Program-made: the position numbers and the translations under genes
NCBI GenBank assembly: GCA_015680685.1
Contig: MNCI01005769.1
Span: forward strand, 62,001-126,000
From: Gnetum montanum
Taxonomy: Eukaryota > Streptophyta > Gnetopsida > Gnetales > Gnetaceae
DNA length: 64,000 bases
Direction: 5' to 3'
In this document: positions 32,987 through 44,463 of the stretch, piece after piece
Layout: each line of letters begins with the position of its first letter
Numbering within the stretch: position 1 is the stretch's first letter
The notes under the pieces: model-generated
Told to the model about the DNA's origin: nothing
The model's input: the letters and a program-made list of their open reading frames with translations, nothing else
Database searches by the model: none

Positions 32987-35431
32987 GGGCTCAACTGCTT
33001 GTTGTTGCGAGAGTTTGTCTGGGCTTTTGGTTCTGAAGAAAAGTCTTCTCTTTTTACAGTTGTCAGAACCAGCAGCGGGTTGAATATTTACAGCTCTCGC
33101 AGCGTGACGTTGCTACGGTTGAGGAGGAAGTTCCCCTTGCATTGTTGGAGCAGGAGGTGTTATGGGAACTACTACTGGTGGAAGAGGTGTAGATGGATTA
33201 GGAGGATGGTGTGGGTATGGAGTGTCTCTCAGAGGAGAAGGAGTCCTTCTGAAGTACTCCCAAACTTGGTAGTGATGGTGGGGAGTTGAGTGACTCATAG
33301 AGTCACTTGGAGAAATCGGTTGCTGCATATAATATCCATAAGGGTTAGGCTACCGGTAAGGGTACTGATGTTTCGGCGATGGCATCTCCCATGACTGTGG
33401 GTATTGCTACTGCTGATGCTGTTCAATGGGTTGTGGTGGAGTTCCACTTGGATAATATGTTAAGGGTTGGTGGAACTGCCTTGGGTTACCTTGGGGGTAA
33501 GGTAATCTTCGGGGTGTTTGCCGTTGGTTGAGTATTAGATTAAGCGCATACACCCCAGACTCCTATAGATGTGAGATGATGGGGCAACATCCCTTAGGAT
33601 GGTCATAGTGGTAGATTTCACATCCACCGTCATCATCTATGTCAGATTCCACAACCACATCGTAGTTAGTGATTTTCCCCTTACCCTTGTTATGTGCAGG
33701 GCTTAAATCTCTCCAATTTTTCTTACCTTTGTCACTACTTTGTTCTACCGTAGACTCTTCTATAATTTTTAAGATAGTTTCAATTTTAGAGTCTAAGGAA
33801 CTCCATATGTCATCTACCTTAACTGCTATTTCTGTTGTGAGCTTTTGAAGCGGCAAGGTCTTTCTGTTCACCAACTCTTCGATTGGTGACTCATCCTCTT
33901 CATCACAAAATTTCACTCCCTTCTTCTGAAGAGAGAGGTCACGGTTGTACTCTTCCACACTTTCCCTTTTTCGTAGCTCACCTTCTTCTTTTGCTACTTG
34001 TTCCAACAAGTGATGAACTTCATGGGCTCTAAGTTGTGAGAGTCTCCCTTGGGCATAAGTTCCAAGGGTTCTTCTAGTTTCATGCCTTAGCCCATCCACG
34101 ATGTGGCGAAGTTGATCCCGTTGAGCGTACCCATGGCCTGGGCAACGATGTAACAATGTGTAGTAGCGGGCCATGGTAGCATCCAAGGGTTCATAAGTAC
34201 CTTGCTTCTAGCCTTGGATCTGCTTACACAAATTGGACACTCTGGAGTACATTTGATACTTTTCGTTGAACAGTTCTAGCATCGTACTCCACCTCCTAAT
34301 GGTTTTTGATTCTAAGGACCGGTACTAGCTCTCTGCTTCCTTGGTGAGTGTCCTTGGGAATAAATTAAGTTTTTGCCACTCATTTACTATATTCTGCAAA
34401 GCACAGGCATCATGGAATGCTTATAAATGATTTTGTAGATCTACATTGTATCCCCCTTCAAATCGTGGAATATTGTTCATGTCTAAACACTTGGTTTGAC
34501 TATCTTTTAAATGCCTTGTGGGAATCCTAATTGCCTCCATTATGTCAAGCATACTTTGGGTTGCGAGTAGGGGCTCATCATTATCATCTCTTTCATGATT
34601 CTTGTGATGTCTATGTTGTTCCCTACTCTCCCTACGTCCTTGCCCTTGTCCTCTCTCTCGACTTTCCCGTCAAGGTCTCTCATTTTTCTTACCTTTATCC
34701 TCTCCGTTATGTTCATGATGGCTGCGCCCAGATGTGGAAGGAGAGGGTGAGTGGTTGGATGAAGGAGAATAAGAAGGAGAACCATCACCATGACGATGTT
34801 TCTTGCCTTCTCTTCAGCTGCTACGACCCTGATCTTGGTGACGATCTAAGTGCTCATCCTTAGCATGAGTGGTTGTTCCCTCTGTGAATAATTGGTGTTC
34901 ACGGGCATCAGAACCATGATTATGTATCATTGATCGTAGGTTCTAATACCCAACCTCCTCATCATTGTTAGGAGGGGGAACATCATTTGTTAGAGAACCC
35001 GTGATAAGGGGTTCCTCATCTCCTATTTCGCTAAGGACGTGCAGAGTTTTGCCCTTCAGAAAAGTATGTTGACTCTCCTGCCTTAAGTCCCTCATATGTT
35101 GTGCATTTGTGGGATAATAATCCCTTATCTCAAAGTCTTCAGCAACGTATTCAACAAATAGTTCTTGCATGCTAATCTGTGCCAAGGCACGAAAGAGCAT
35201 GTTAGGGACTGATCGATCTAGGGGTAACACGATGTTACCTTGCAAATCCCTCCATCGTAGCTGTTCATCTTGATGGAGGATAAAAGTAAAGTTTGGAATA
35301 TACTCATCGGGATGAGTATAAACTATCTTATATTGTTTAGGACTTGGTTGATTTTGGCTATGTGTTTTATGTTGTCGACTGTCTCGTGTATGGTCCTTAG
35401 GTGGTGAGTTTCTCTTATGAGAAGAAGACAT
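32987..35431 (-). pseudogene. Gag of element H
   Basis: Start at the ATG at 35431 (MSSSHKRNSPPKDH). The open N-terminal segment (34943-35431) has the module YTHPDEYIPNFTFILHQDEQ and LRWRDLQGNIVLPLDRSVPNML. A Ser/His/Arg/Glu-rich stretch (about 34540-34850), the capsid region (33563-34420; ATMARYYTLLHRCPGHGYAQRD, then a charged helical segment) and a knuckle with its second Cys changed to Tyr (CEIYHYDHPKGCC, about 33600) follow. The tail is Pro/Tyr/Gln-rich (33113-33560). Few stops are present, so it is the best preserved gag of the A/H group. Confidence 0.8.
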
Positions 35432-35553
35432 TGTTATCGGTGTGCTATTTCATCGTTATATAAATTCTTGTTTAATTAATTAACCTAAAGGTTCATTTAG
35501 GCTCCCAACAATGTGAGTGATATCCTTTATGTTCTATTCAGTGCACAAACACT

Positions 35554-35575
35554 TAGTCCCTGGCAACGGCACCAA
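35554..35575 (-). promoter_or_regulatory. Primer binding site of element H
   Basis: The minus strand reads TTGGTGCCGTTGCCAGGGAC next to the LTR. It is a good match to the tRNA-Asp 3' end. Confidence 0.8.
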
Positions 35576-36538
35576 TGATGAGTGGCGAGCTACCCCTACA
35601 CTCAACCATATGAAACGAGCGTAGCACGCACGATCTGGTTGAACTTTGCAGACTAAATACCTACATGCCCCATGGAACACTTGGGGTTAATCATTCGTTG
35701 TCTTCCCAAACTTACTTGTGTTTGTCACGGTGTATGGTTAAGTAAGTCTGAGGTATATGATTTTTATATCTTTTATGTGTCTTTCTCCTATGTTATCGAG
35801 GTGAAGGGTTGAGAAACTAACTAACTCTAACTAATGACTAAGTCTAAATTAACTAGCATCAACATCCGTTCCCACTTACCATACACACCCTGAACTAGAC
35901 AACCACGGCTACCAAACGTTAATCGTTACTGGGATCACCACGCGTAACGCCTGTGCTCGAAGTGGTCGTACTGAGGCACTTAGCTAACCTAAGCGTAATG
36001 AGCATCTGCTCCTTGACTAGCCATACACATCCTTAGATGCTCGTAATCAAGTCGTACTCATTCCGTATTTTAGGAGTTGAGGGTGAGAGAATCTAATCGC
36101 GATGAGCAGCCGATTCCTTGATTAGCCATACACATCCGTAAATGCTCATAATTAAGTCATACTCATGTCGTGCTACTGTAGGGTAATAAATAATAGGTAA
36201 GAAATAACAGGTAATAAATAACAAGTAATAAATCCTATTCTATGCATTACAAGGTTTATCCACAAATCTCGTCTTTATTGCTGTACACAACTTGCATTTA
36301 GGTACAATGTTGCTCTAATAAAGATCCGTTCACTTGGGCACTCCTACTTTGGGCACATGGAAAATATTCTATCTCTGGAGTGATCAATCTGCCAGAGTTT
36401 CCCTACTTCTAGCTTAGGATGGGGAAACAAGGGAGAGCCACCTCTTATTTATAGATATGACGACGGACTGCGATATCGCGTATGCGACATCGCAAGGGAC
36501 GACACGATATCGTGGCTCACGCGAATCGCGTCTCATCA
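35576..36538 (-). repeat. 5' LTR of element H
   Basis: 963 bp, minus-strand TGATGAGACGCG ... CACTCATCA. GATATC/CGATATCG units lie at 36469-36513, the TATA box near 36450, and AATAAAG with its paired arm at about 36270-36322. Confidence 0.93.
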
Positions 36539-36543
36539 TTTAG

Positions 36544-37100
36544 CATTATGTATAATGAAAATAATAGAAAAAATATAGAAAAAGAAACAAAAGAATGCTT
36601 TATTGATATGGAAAAGTGTATCTAGATCATGCTCTGAGAGTGTTCCTTGAGATTTTGTTCCTTTTGAATCTATCCCTTAAAGGCAATCCAACACTACCAC
36701 CATGGTTAGGCCTATAACTCGGCCAGTCCACTTCCTATCCTGCTTAACCTACCTTCTTGTGACTTGCCTATATCAACCCATCACCCCATGACTTGCATGT
36801 ACTGACTCTGCCATTCCCTACTAGCATGACCTCTAACCCCAAGTATAAATGCCTTTGGTCAAACCCCCAACAGTTACCTTAAGAGACATGTTCATTATTA
36901 CAACATGCCCTTTAAGGTCTTAATTACAACTACCCTTTTGGGTCTTATTAAGATAACAATAACACTTGTTATGAAGAGACACCATCTTCATTAGGCAGCA
37001 ACACCATTTGGAAATGGGGATGTGACAATGTACATGATTCTTAATTGTTGTAGTGGTGCTTACAAAATGATATAAGATATGACATGACAAATTTATCAAA
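36544..37100. other. 3' non-coding part of element G
   Basis: No gene is supportable. It continues the G sequence interrupted at 31263, with AT-rich and CT-rich stretches. Whether another small insertion lies within it cannot be decided by eye. Confidence 0.45.
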
Positions 37101-37289
37101 AAATAAACTTTGGTGAAGCTTGATGTAGCCTTATGTAGTTTTTGGTGGTGTTGGCTCTTTTGTCAGTTGCTTCCCCTTCTCACCAGGCTTTTGGAACTTA
37201 TATCAATTTAGGAGCACCTAGAGATTTTTGTCCTTTGTTTATGGGTCATGTACCATCCATGCTTGTTGTGTAATGTTTTATGGAGTACC

Positions 37290-39863
37290 TACATCCCATG
37301 GGCCTGATAGCTACGGAAACATTTGATTTGCCTTGACATACCAAGCTGCAAACTACCTCCTCTCCTCTTCAAATGCTCTAGCCTTTTCTTGTATTTTATG
37401 ATAATCAGTCAATCTTCTAGCCAAGTTTGTTGCTACATCTTTCTACCCTTGGTAGCTAGCCTTCACTGCTTCCAGTTTAGAGTTTGCCACTTTGACTTTC
37501 TACAAAGCATCTCTATGATCCACAAACTCTTTTTCATACAAAGCATATGTGGTTGCTACTTGCTATTCTAATTCACTTTTGGGCTTACTTGCTATCAACA
37601 TGGCCAAGTTAGCATAATGAAGGTTAGCTAACCCTATGTATTCTTTCAAATCCTTGATTAGTAGGTCTTTGTTTTTCATTTCTACTTAATGGATAAGGGC
37701 ATAACTGTATAGAATGGGTTTCCTGTTAGGATTTTGTGCTAAAATGGTGCTGATTCTAGCCTTGTCCATATAGATATCTTTCTTGTTGATTTGCTTGTAC
37801 ATGCCCACCTAATCACAAAAGTGTTTCTTGAGCCTTTCGTGTTTCTTTACCTCATTTTTGCCATGTGCTTATTTCAATGGTTGACTTTTGATGGATGGCA
37901 TGTGCCTCCTCCATTGAGAGGGTTTGATTTTCTCATGTGATGTAGCTCATATCTTGGTTAACCCTCCCTAGTTGTTACCTTAACTAGTGGATGCTTATCT
38001 CCAAGATATTTTTCTACTCTTCCACAGTGGTCAACCTCATGTTATTAGCAACAAGTTGTTTATTTTCCTCTTATACTGCGGTAAGTGCCTTGACATGTTT
38101 ATACATTTGTGCTTCTACTACTAAGGCATTCCATATTGCTTTCTCCTTCTTTGTTGCCATTTTTTATTTTTCTTAATTAGGTTGTTCATCTGTTTAGTTT
38201 TGAACTACTCTATCTGGTTAGGTGCAAAAAAATGAGTTAGATCTCTTTGCTTAGCTCTCAAGGCTACGAGCTCTTCTTGTAATCTTAGAATTTCATTCTC
38301 TACATGTTTTATCCTTGTCTCTACAATGACCAGCTTTTCTTTAGTAGTAATGAGCTCAGACTATGCTGTAGTGACATCACTAGGGATGTCGTAGTGTGTT
38401 GTCATGACTTGCCCAGTTGGTAGTAGTCTATCAAGCACATCCTCATGGTCAGCAGGAGTCATCGAGGTTCCAGCTAACATTTGAGCATCTCTAGCTCCAG
38501 CTAGAAATGTTGGTGGCATAATAGGTATGTTGAATGATTCTTTAATATGATCATTGATCATCTCTAGTACTCTTGGTGCATCTTGGTGCTGCATTACCAA
38601 AATTATGGCTCCCTCTCTGGTCTCAATAATCACTTGAAACGATGCAACGTTTCCAGAGATCTATTGTGACCATTGGTCCCCTACTTTTAATTATAGTGAG
38701 ATCTGTCCACTAGCTAGATTTGCTAAAATTGTAGCTAAATGGCACTGCCAATAACTCTGTAAAGATTGGCCATTCTTTAGCTGATGGTTTATGCAATCTA
38801 TTACAGGTGACTCATCGATGGTCTATAATCTTGAGGTGGTGATGGTGGAACTTACTATTATTGCTATTCTTATTGTTGTTGTTTCTATTGTTGCTCTTGT
38901 TATTGCTCTTACTCTTGTTCTTATTCTTGTTCTTCACCTTAATCTTTCCTGGGTGGTGCTAGTTTGAGTAATTTAACATATGAAGCATTTTGGGCTCTCA
39001 TGGGAACGTCGTTGGTGTATCCTAGGATTTCAACTTACTTGCATAGCTTTCTAATAGGATAGGAAAATGGAAGTGTTGGCTTTCTTGCCTTCTTTTCTTC
39101 AAACCGCCTCTGTATTTCCATAAAGTAGAGTTGTACAAGGTTGCCATTATATTTTCCCATCAAGATCGCACTTCCTCTAGCCACATAAGGGGATAGTTAG
39201 TTTAGTCCTTTTGTTAGGAACAAGTGATAAGTGCCAATTTTGAAGTAATTTTTTTCTTCCAAAGTTAGCTCATTATAGTCCTTATCTTCTTTGTCATATA
39301 CTCATTTTAGCCATAGTTTTCTAGTTTTAGGATTTGATTGGGTGGATAGATGTGTTAACCTTGCCCCTTCGTTGGGTATATTTAGAGCTTCTACAATTGC
39401 CTTGATCGAGAATGAAACTAAGACACCTCCAATGTTGACTGCAATACCCTCTTCCTTATTGTGCTAGAACTGATATCTTTCCCCAAGGTATCCTTCACAA
39501 CTATCAGATAGAATAGGCCATAATGGTAACACCTTAAGTTGTGTCTTTACTACTTCTGGTGTAAATTCCATGACTAGGACAAAGTTCATCTCCACAATGA
39601 CTATGGTCAGGATGGATCTTTCTTGAATAGCTTGGAGGTAGTCTTGTGACAACATGTGGCATTGTCTTTGCACTAGTGGTTCTTTTGCTTCTCCTTGGAT
39701 CGATTATCTTGTAGTAGTAGTTTCTTGATGGATGCTAGAAGCCCAATCATTTAGCATCCATTAAGAAACTACTATTACCTTGTGAGGTAAGCCTCTACCT
39801 TGGCCTCTTGGTCTCTTGCTTGCACCTTGTGAGGGTCCTCCTTGTGCTCCTCTCTTTGGGACA
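37290..39863 (-). pseudogene. Accessory ORF of element G: globular N-terminus, Gln/Glu-rich linker, coiled coil
   Basis: The first ATG appears lost (VPKRGAQGGPSQ at 39863; element E has MAPKRGQQGGSS). An N-terminal region follows (39670-38960) with FSIKAIVEALNIPNEGARL, YFKIGTYHLFLTKGL and SPYVARGSAILMGKYNGN. This vaguely resembles the plant transposon protein (PTTP/Transposase_32) domain. Next come a linker of repeated Glu and Gln, many now stops (about 38850-38935), PPSPPQDYRPSM, then long heptad-rich helices (HVENEILRLQEELVALRAK near 38290; EENKQLVANNMRL near 38050; KVANSKLEAVKASYQ near 37470) and a C-terminus AAWYVKANQMFPQL-like. Stops are at CAA/CAG or TGG positions. The role is unknown; a structural or satellite protein is possible. 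Confidence 0.55.
39715..39774. repeat. 22-bp inverted repeat (hairpin)
   Basis: The arms at 39715-39736 and 39753-39774 are complementary except at one position, with a 16-base loop. It sits in the N-terminal part of the accessory ORF of G. Confidence 0.85.
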
Positions 39864-40411
39864 ATCTACAATCATTAAGGAATTGGGAATCATTAGAAGG
39901 TGTTCTTTAATTTTTATAACTCCCTTCCTTTCTCATACCTTTAGTTAGATCAAGTTCTTGTCATATTATGATTGCAAAGTTGGAAAAGTTTTCAAAAAAT
40001 GAACCCCTTAGGTTTTATATATTTTAGTTACTTATGACCTTCTATAGTTTTCCTTGCTTATTATAGCCTCAAATAGGTAATATGGTCTATCAAGATTATT
40101 ATCTGAATTTTTTGAGCCTTAGTTTGATTTATTAACTTTAACATTTTTATTATTTCTTTGTACTTACCCTTTATAATATCTTGTGTGTGTTAGGAATTTT
40201 TGGATTGCTTACATCATGCAATGCACACCCCCCCACCCCGACAACTAAGTTGAGCACTCTAGGATCAGATAGGTTCAAAAATCATGAAAATCAAAGCAAT
40301 AATGGGGAAGATATGGCTTTGGAAAGTTAAGAGGTCAGAGTTTAAATCAGAGAAGGAAAGTTGAAAAATCTCCCTTATGTACAAATGAGAAATGATGAAA
40401 AATTTAAATAA

Positions 40412-40431
40412 GTCCCTAGCAACAATGCTAA
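40412..40431 (-). promoter_or_regulatory. Primer binding site of element G
   Basis: The minus strand reads TTAGCATTGTTGCTAGGGAC, a variant shared only with element J. Confidence 0.65.
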
Positions 40432-40666
40432 TGATGAGCGGTGGAGTAATCCAACACCCAACCATATGAGATACAAGTGTTTATGCGTAGCCTAGTTGAA
40501 TTCCATAGACAAGGAAATGTGATTATGCTAGTAATTGGTTTGAGTTCACGATTGTTGTCTTCCCATGTATTTATACTTTTTGGCAGACCTGATATCAAGG
40601 ACCTGACATCAGTATGAACCTAACATCAAGGACCCGATATTAGAGCCCAAAAATGTTCACTTTTCA
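40432..40666 (-). repeat. 5' LTR of element G, internally deleted
   Basis: Only 235 bp. The U5 end (to about 40566, CTTCCCATGT) is joined directly to the TATA box and U3 (ATTTATAC on +), with GATATC/GACATC-type units at 40590-40642. About 700 bp of R and U5 are absent compared with the 3' LTR. Confidence 0.7.
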
Positions 40667-41830
40667 TAAGGATTTGATGGGAAAAAATGATTCATTTGTA
40701 TATTTTGAAGGTTTTAAGGTTACTCAGAGGATTTGGATGATGGATATATGCACATTTTTATAAACATTTCTCTTTGGAAGTTCATAAAGAAGGAATCTTG
40801 GGCTACAAAAGCTCATAAGATGGGTAAGAATGGTAATGAATCCATGTTATTAGAATGAATAGTTTAAATGATATGGGAAGTATTTATTGATGTTTGTTGA
40901 TGTTGAAAGGTTCAAGATCATGTTGAATTGCTTGGCAAGCATAAGATACAATAGTTATACAAGTGGCTCCTCCTCAAAGTAGGCTCCAGCTGTTAATGCC
41001 CTTGTATAACCACACCTAAAAGTGTCCTTGGGTACTTAAGGAGTAGAATGTAATGCATTAGTAAAGCACACATGTTAGTACCACAAAATTGAGAAAATAA
41101 CACTATGTTACTCAAAACCATAAGTTATGACTATTCAAATAGTGAGATGAGACGGACTTAGAAGGGATTGTAGAAATTGAGACATGAGGTATCTTACCAT
41201 AGGCATACTAAATTCTTATGTTTTCTTAGTGATTAAAGTAATCACTAGGCTTTCTATCCAAGATTCAAACCAAGTCCAGACCATAGTCCAATGACATTGC
41301 ATTGTGTCATCTCTTGGGATTACAACTATAAGACTATCAATGTTGCAAGGAGTATCATCACTTGGCATATTGTCCAAGGGAGGAGTTTATTCATGGCACT
41401 TTGTTTATTTTTAGATTTTTGAAAAGCTACCTACCTTTAGGCATGGGTAACATGTCTTTCTAGTGGAACCCCTAAAAATTTATTTTGTGTTCTTTTATTT
41501 TTATTTGTGTCAACCTTTCAAGGAAAAACTTATTTTACTCTTACTCCCATTTTTTTTAGATCTACAACAATATAATACAACGTTAGCAACATGATAGAAC
41601 TCACAATAGTAATCCAAAAGAATCCAAAAATCTCCTTAATGTCATACCCTTTTCATTTCCACTTGGTTCGTCACTTTTCGATCCAGGCATAATGATCACA
41701 AGTTTATTCTTAGTTGTATGATAGAAAAGAATATCATTATGGCCATAATAAGATCCTCTTATTAATGGAATGGATGGATGGATGATGTGGTCTCACTATT
41801 TAAATAATTAATCCCTTAAGACTTGATAAC
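40667..41830 (-). mobile_element. Fragment I: spacer of an E-like element
   Basis: Non-coding sequence homologous to 14640-15720 in the spacer of element E. It is cut at 41831 by an LTR. It may be the remains of an E/G-type element into which neighbouring copies inserted. Confidence 0.5.
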
Positions 41831-42226
41831 TGATGAGTGGCAAGGTACCCCTATGCCCAATCATACGAATCACAAGTGTTCATAAACAATCCAGTTGAAT
41901 TTTGTGGATGGGACTAGTTGTGGCATCTAGATTGCTATGCCTTGATCACAGTTTGTTGTCTTCCCACTTGGGCTAGTGGCAACTTTGTCACGTATGGTTT
42001 AGTCCAGAGTGAAGCATATGATTTTTATTATTTTATATTTTATTGTTCTATGATTAACAATAGGTTAGAACTCAATTTATAATCAATTAAACTAATCTAA
42101 TTGCTAATTAATAATCAACTACCCTAACATAAGTATTCAATCCCACTTCTCGTGCACATCCTAAACACATATAACATTACTACGTTACTAAACATTAAGC
42201 GTTGGTAGGATTACTAAGAGTCATAC
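41831..42226 (-). repeat. LTR fragment related to D and F LTRs
   Basis: It starts TGATGAGTGGCAAGGTACCCC, like the inverted end of the D LTR, and can be followed for roughly 400 bases through the U5/R side. No U3 end or partner LTR is visible, so it is truncated. Confidence 0.65.
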
Positions 42227-42540
42227 GCATTAAATTTTTCACATTATTAAAAATTGACTCCCCCATGCCTATTATTAAATTTTTCACATTATGTATTCTA
42301 TCTTTCGTTGTAAGGTCCTTATGATTCAAAATTGACTCCCCCATGCCTATTATTAAAGTCAGGTAAACAAAAGATAGAATACATAGAAGATTAGTGGGTT
42401 GGTTGGCTAGACTCTTTTGAATATTCATAATATGGTTTGACTTGTTGGATATTGATAAGAATTATCTTATGTGGATTGGTTTGGTGGTGGATATATAAGG
42501 AACTAGATGGATAAGTGGTGTGCACAATGTATGGTCCCTT
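42227..42540. other. Rearranged repeat patch at the end of element J
   Basis: A ~30-base string beginning AAAATTGACTCCCCCATGCC occurs twice about 80 bases apart (near 42248 and 42329). TATTCTATCTTT (about 42297) occurs inverted as AAAGATAGAATA (about 42369). This looks like filler DNA at a repaired break. Confidence 0.6.
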
Positions 42541-43640
42541 CTAAAGTGTTTGAAATTTAGCTTTTTGGGGTAAATGATTAGGATTATAATAAAGGACCTT
42601 GTCACTTGATTGTATGTTTACATGCCTTATCCATGAATTGTTCCTAATTTTACAGCAATGTTTGTGGACTTCACTACCGATAAGCGCTACTAGTTGATTC
42701 TCATCTAAAATATTTAGGTTCATTAGATGTTCCTTTTGGGCTAAACTCATATTAAGACCAGGTTCACTAGTAGTAGCTAAAATGTGAAGCTTTGCTTGGA
42801 TTTGGAGTGCTGGCAACTTACCATAGATTAACTCGTATGGTGTGTACCCTATAAGTAGTTTCCAGGATGTCTTATAGGCCCATAGAGCATCATTTAATTT
42901 AGCACTCCAATTCTGTCTAAACCTACTAACCATCCTAGTAAGTATTCTAATAATTTCATTGTTAGTGACTTCGGTTGGATCATTTGCTCAGTGATGGTAC
43001 GGTGTTGTTAGCTTATGGTTCACCCCAAGTTGTTGCATGAGTTTCTTAAAGGTAGCACTAGTGAAGTAAGTCACATTATCTGATATAAGCATTCTTAGTA
43101 CTCCAAATCTATTCACCACATGTTGTTGAAAAAATTTGGCAGCTGTCTTTGCTGTACAGTCTTTTACTGCTGCTACCTCTACCCACTTTTTGCAATAATC
43201 CATAGTCACAATAATATACGCCTTTCCATTTCACATTGGTTGAATGGATCCCATAAAATCAATTTCACACATATCAAAATGCTTGAGTAGTTGTATCTAG
43301 TGTTGTGGCCCTTCATATCTAGCCGTAATTCCTCCATCCCATCGACAACATTCACAAGATTGTTCAAAGACGTGGGCATCTCTGAATAAACTAGGCCAAA
43401 GGTAGCCTACCATTCATAGTTTAAGTGCGATTTTGTGCCTTGCATAGTGGCCAGGTCCTCCATCCCATCGGCAACATTCACAAGATTGTGCAAAGATGTG
43501 GGCATCTCTGAATAAACTAGGCCAAAGGTAGCCTGCCATTCATAGTTTAAGTGCGATTTTGTGCCTTGCATAGTGGCCACCACTTGGACCTTCATGGACA
43601 TTTTGTAGAACTCTTTACTGGTCATGATCTAGCACACACC
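42541..43640 (-). pseudogene. Integrase of element J
   Basis: The minus-strand zinc-binding half is at 43640-43330 and contains an in-frame tandem duplication. The core has MDYCKKWVEVAAVKDCTAKTAAKFF, the second catalytic Asp in LISDNVTYFT (about 43080) and the Glu in a TEVTNNEI segment (about 42970). The C-terminal part (42541-42933) is RQNWSAKLNDALWAYKTSWK ... PYELIYGKLPALQIQAKLH. No chromodomain is present. It catalyses insertion of element DNA; stops and the duplication make it non-functional. Confidence 0.8.
43331..43579 (-). repeat. 126-bp tandem duplication inside integrase of J
   Basis: Two copies (from 43331 and 43457) are nearly identical. The period of 126 is a multiple of three, so the reading frame continues with a repeated 42-residue block (DLATMQGTKSHLNYEW). 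Confidence 0.9.
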
Positions 43641-43840
43641 ATCTAACAAGCCTATCTACATAGATCTTGTACAAATTGCCATTGATTTCCATGTATTGTT
43701 TGGCCTTGTGAAGGAATTTCTCAAGTTGTTTCCTATTCCAATCAGTAGAAAGCTCTTATGTTGTAAGATAAGTTAGGTACTTTGTGGTCCATGACTTTCT
43801 TGTTGAATCTATAGCCTTTAATATTTTGGTAAATAAATCA

Positions 43841-44463
43841 TCATTTGGGAATTGGCCTAATAAAAGCTCTACTTAATTCTCTGAATCCCATTTCAACCTT
43901 GATAAATGATTATCTATTACATTTTCTATCCCCTTCTTATCAATCATCGTGATGTCAAACTCCTAAAGAATCATAAGCCATCTTAGCACTCTAGGACTAA
44001 CCATTGGCTTATTCATTAGAAATCGGATGGCACTATGATCGATGTGGAAATATATTTGGTAATCAAACACATAATGTTTTAATTTTTCAAGTGCATACAC
44101 CACAACCTTCAACTTCTTTTTAGTTGTGATGTAATTTAATTGTGCTCCATTGATTCTCCTGCTAGTACTATGTATGTAGTATGGTCTTTTTTGATCATCA
44201 AGTTGTGTCAGTATTGCATCAAGCGCATAGTTAAAAGCATTAGTCATGATATGAAAAGGTCTTAACCAATCCAAAGCTTGGAGCATTGGTGTTTCTACTA
44301 ATTTCTGCTTCAAAGCTTCGAATTCCTTTTCACATGACTTAGTCCACTCGAAGGATGCATCCTTCTTCGTGAATTTTACAAGTGGCTTGGCTATCTTTAA
44401 ATTTTTTTTGATGAATCTCCTATAGTATCCTATATGGCCTAGAAAGGATCTTACATCTTTCAT
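43841..44463 (-). pseudogene. RNase H region of element J
   Basis: The open segment (43963-44463) reads VRSFLGHIGYYRRFIKKN, KKDASFEWTKSCEKEFEALKQ, TNAFNYALDAILTQLDDQK (first catalytic Asp now Asn), NYITTKKKLKVVVYALEKLKHYVF and HIDHSAIRFLMNKPMVSPR. It removes the RNA strand during reverse transcription. It is unusually open for this window, but the changed Asp suggests loss of activity. Confidence 0.8.

Larger units (their letters stand above)
31264..36538 (-). mobile_element. Element H: gag-pro LTR retrotransposon, pol and LTR start deleted
   Basis: 5,275 bp with a perfect target duplication, TTTAG (31259-31263 and 36539-36543). It has a full 5' LTR (35576-36538), primer site, gag and protease, and then the reading joins the 3' LTR directly at 32171/32172. 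RT, RNase H, integrase, 3' non-coding region, polypurine tract and the first 54 bases of the 3' LTR are all missing. Because the polypurine tract and U3 end are needed for reverse transcription, the deletion probably happened after insertion. It is closely related to element A. Confidence 0.92.
29161..40666 (-). mobile_element. Element G: LTR element carrying an accessory ORF instead of gag-pol
   Basis: Minus strand: a reduced 5' LTR (40432-40666), a primer site, about 550 bases of leader, an accessory ORF (39863 down to about 37290), then the polypurine tract and 3' LTR (31055-29161). Solo LTR F interrupts the 3' LTR, and element H interrupts the 3' non-coding region. No gag, protease or pol is visible. 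Its LTR start (GTCCAACACCCAACCATA) and primer site match element J, suggesting J-type elements mobilised it. No target duplication was found (CCCCT left, TAAGG right), so its ends may be recombinant. Confidence 0.65.

Noticed and set aside
32886-33289. Plus-strand readings over H gag/protease (and similar ones at 1093-1431, 1684-2070, 3030-3449, 34531-34863).
   Set aside because: They are antisense shadows of minus-strand gag and protease, recognised by the zinc knuckle, DSG and IIMGRAWLS on the minus strand.
40667-41830. Fragment I as the 3' part of element G itself.
   Set aside because: It lies outside the G 5' LTR and matches the spacer of E, which in E is upstream of the accessory ORF. 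A separate E-like remnant fits better, though recombination between related elements cannot be excluded.
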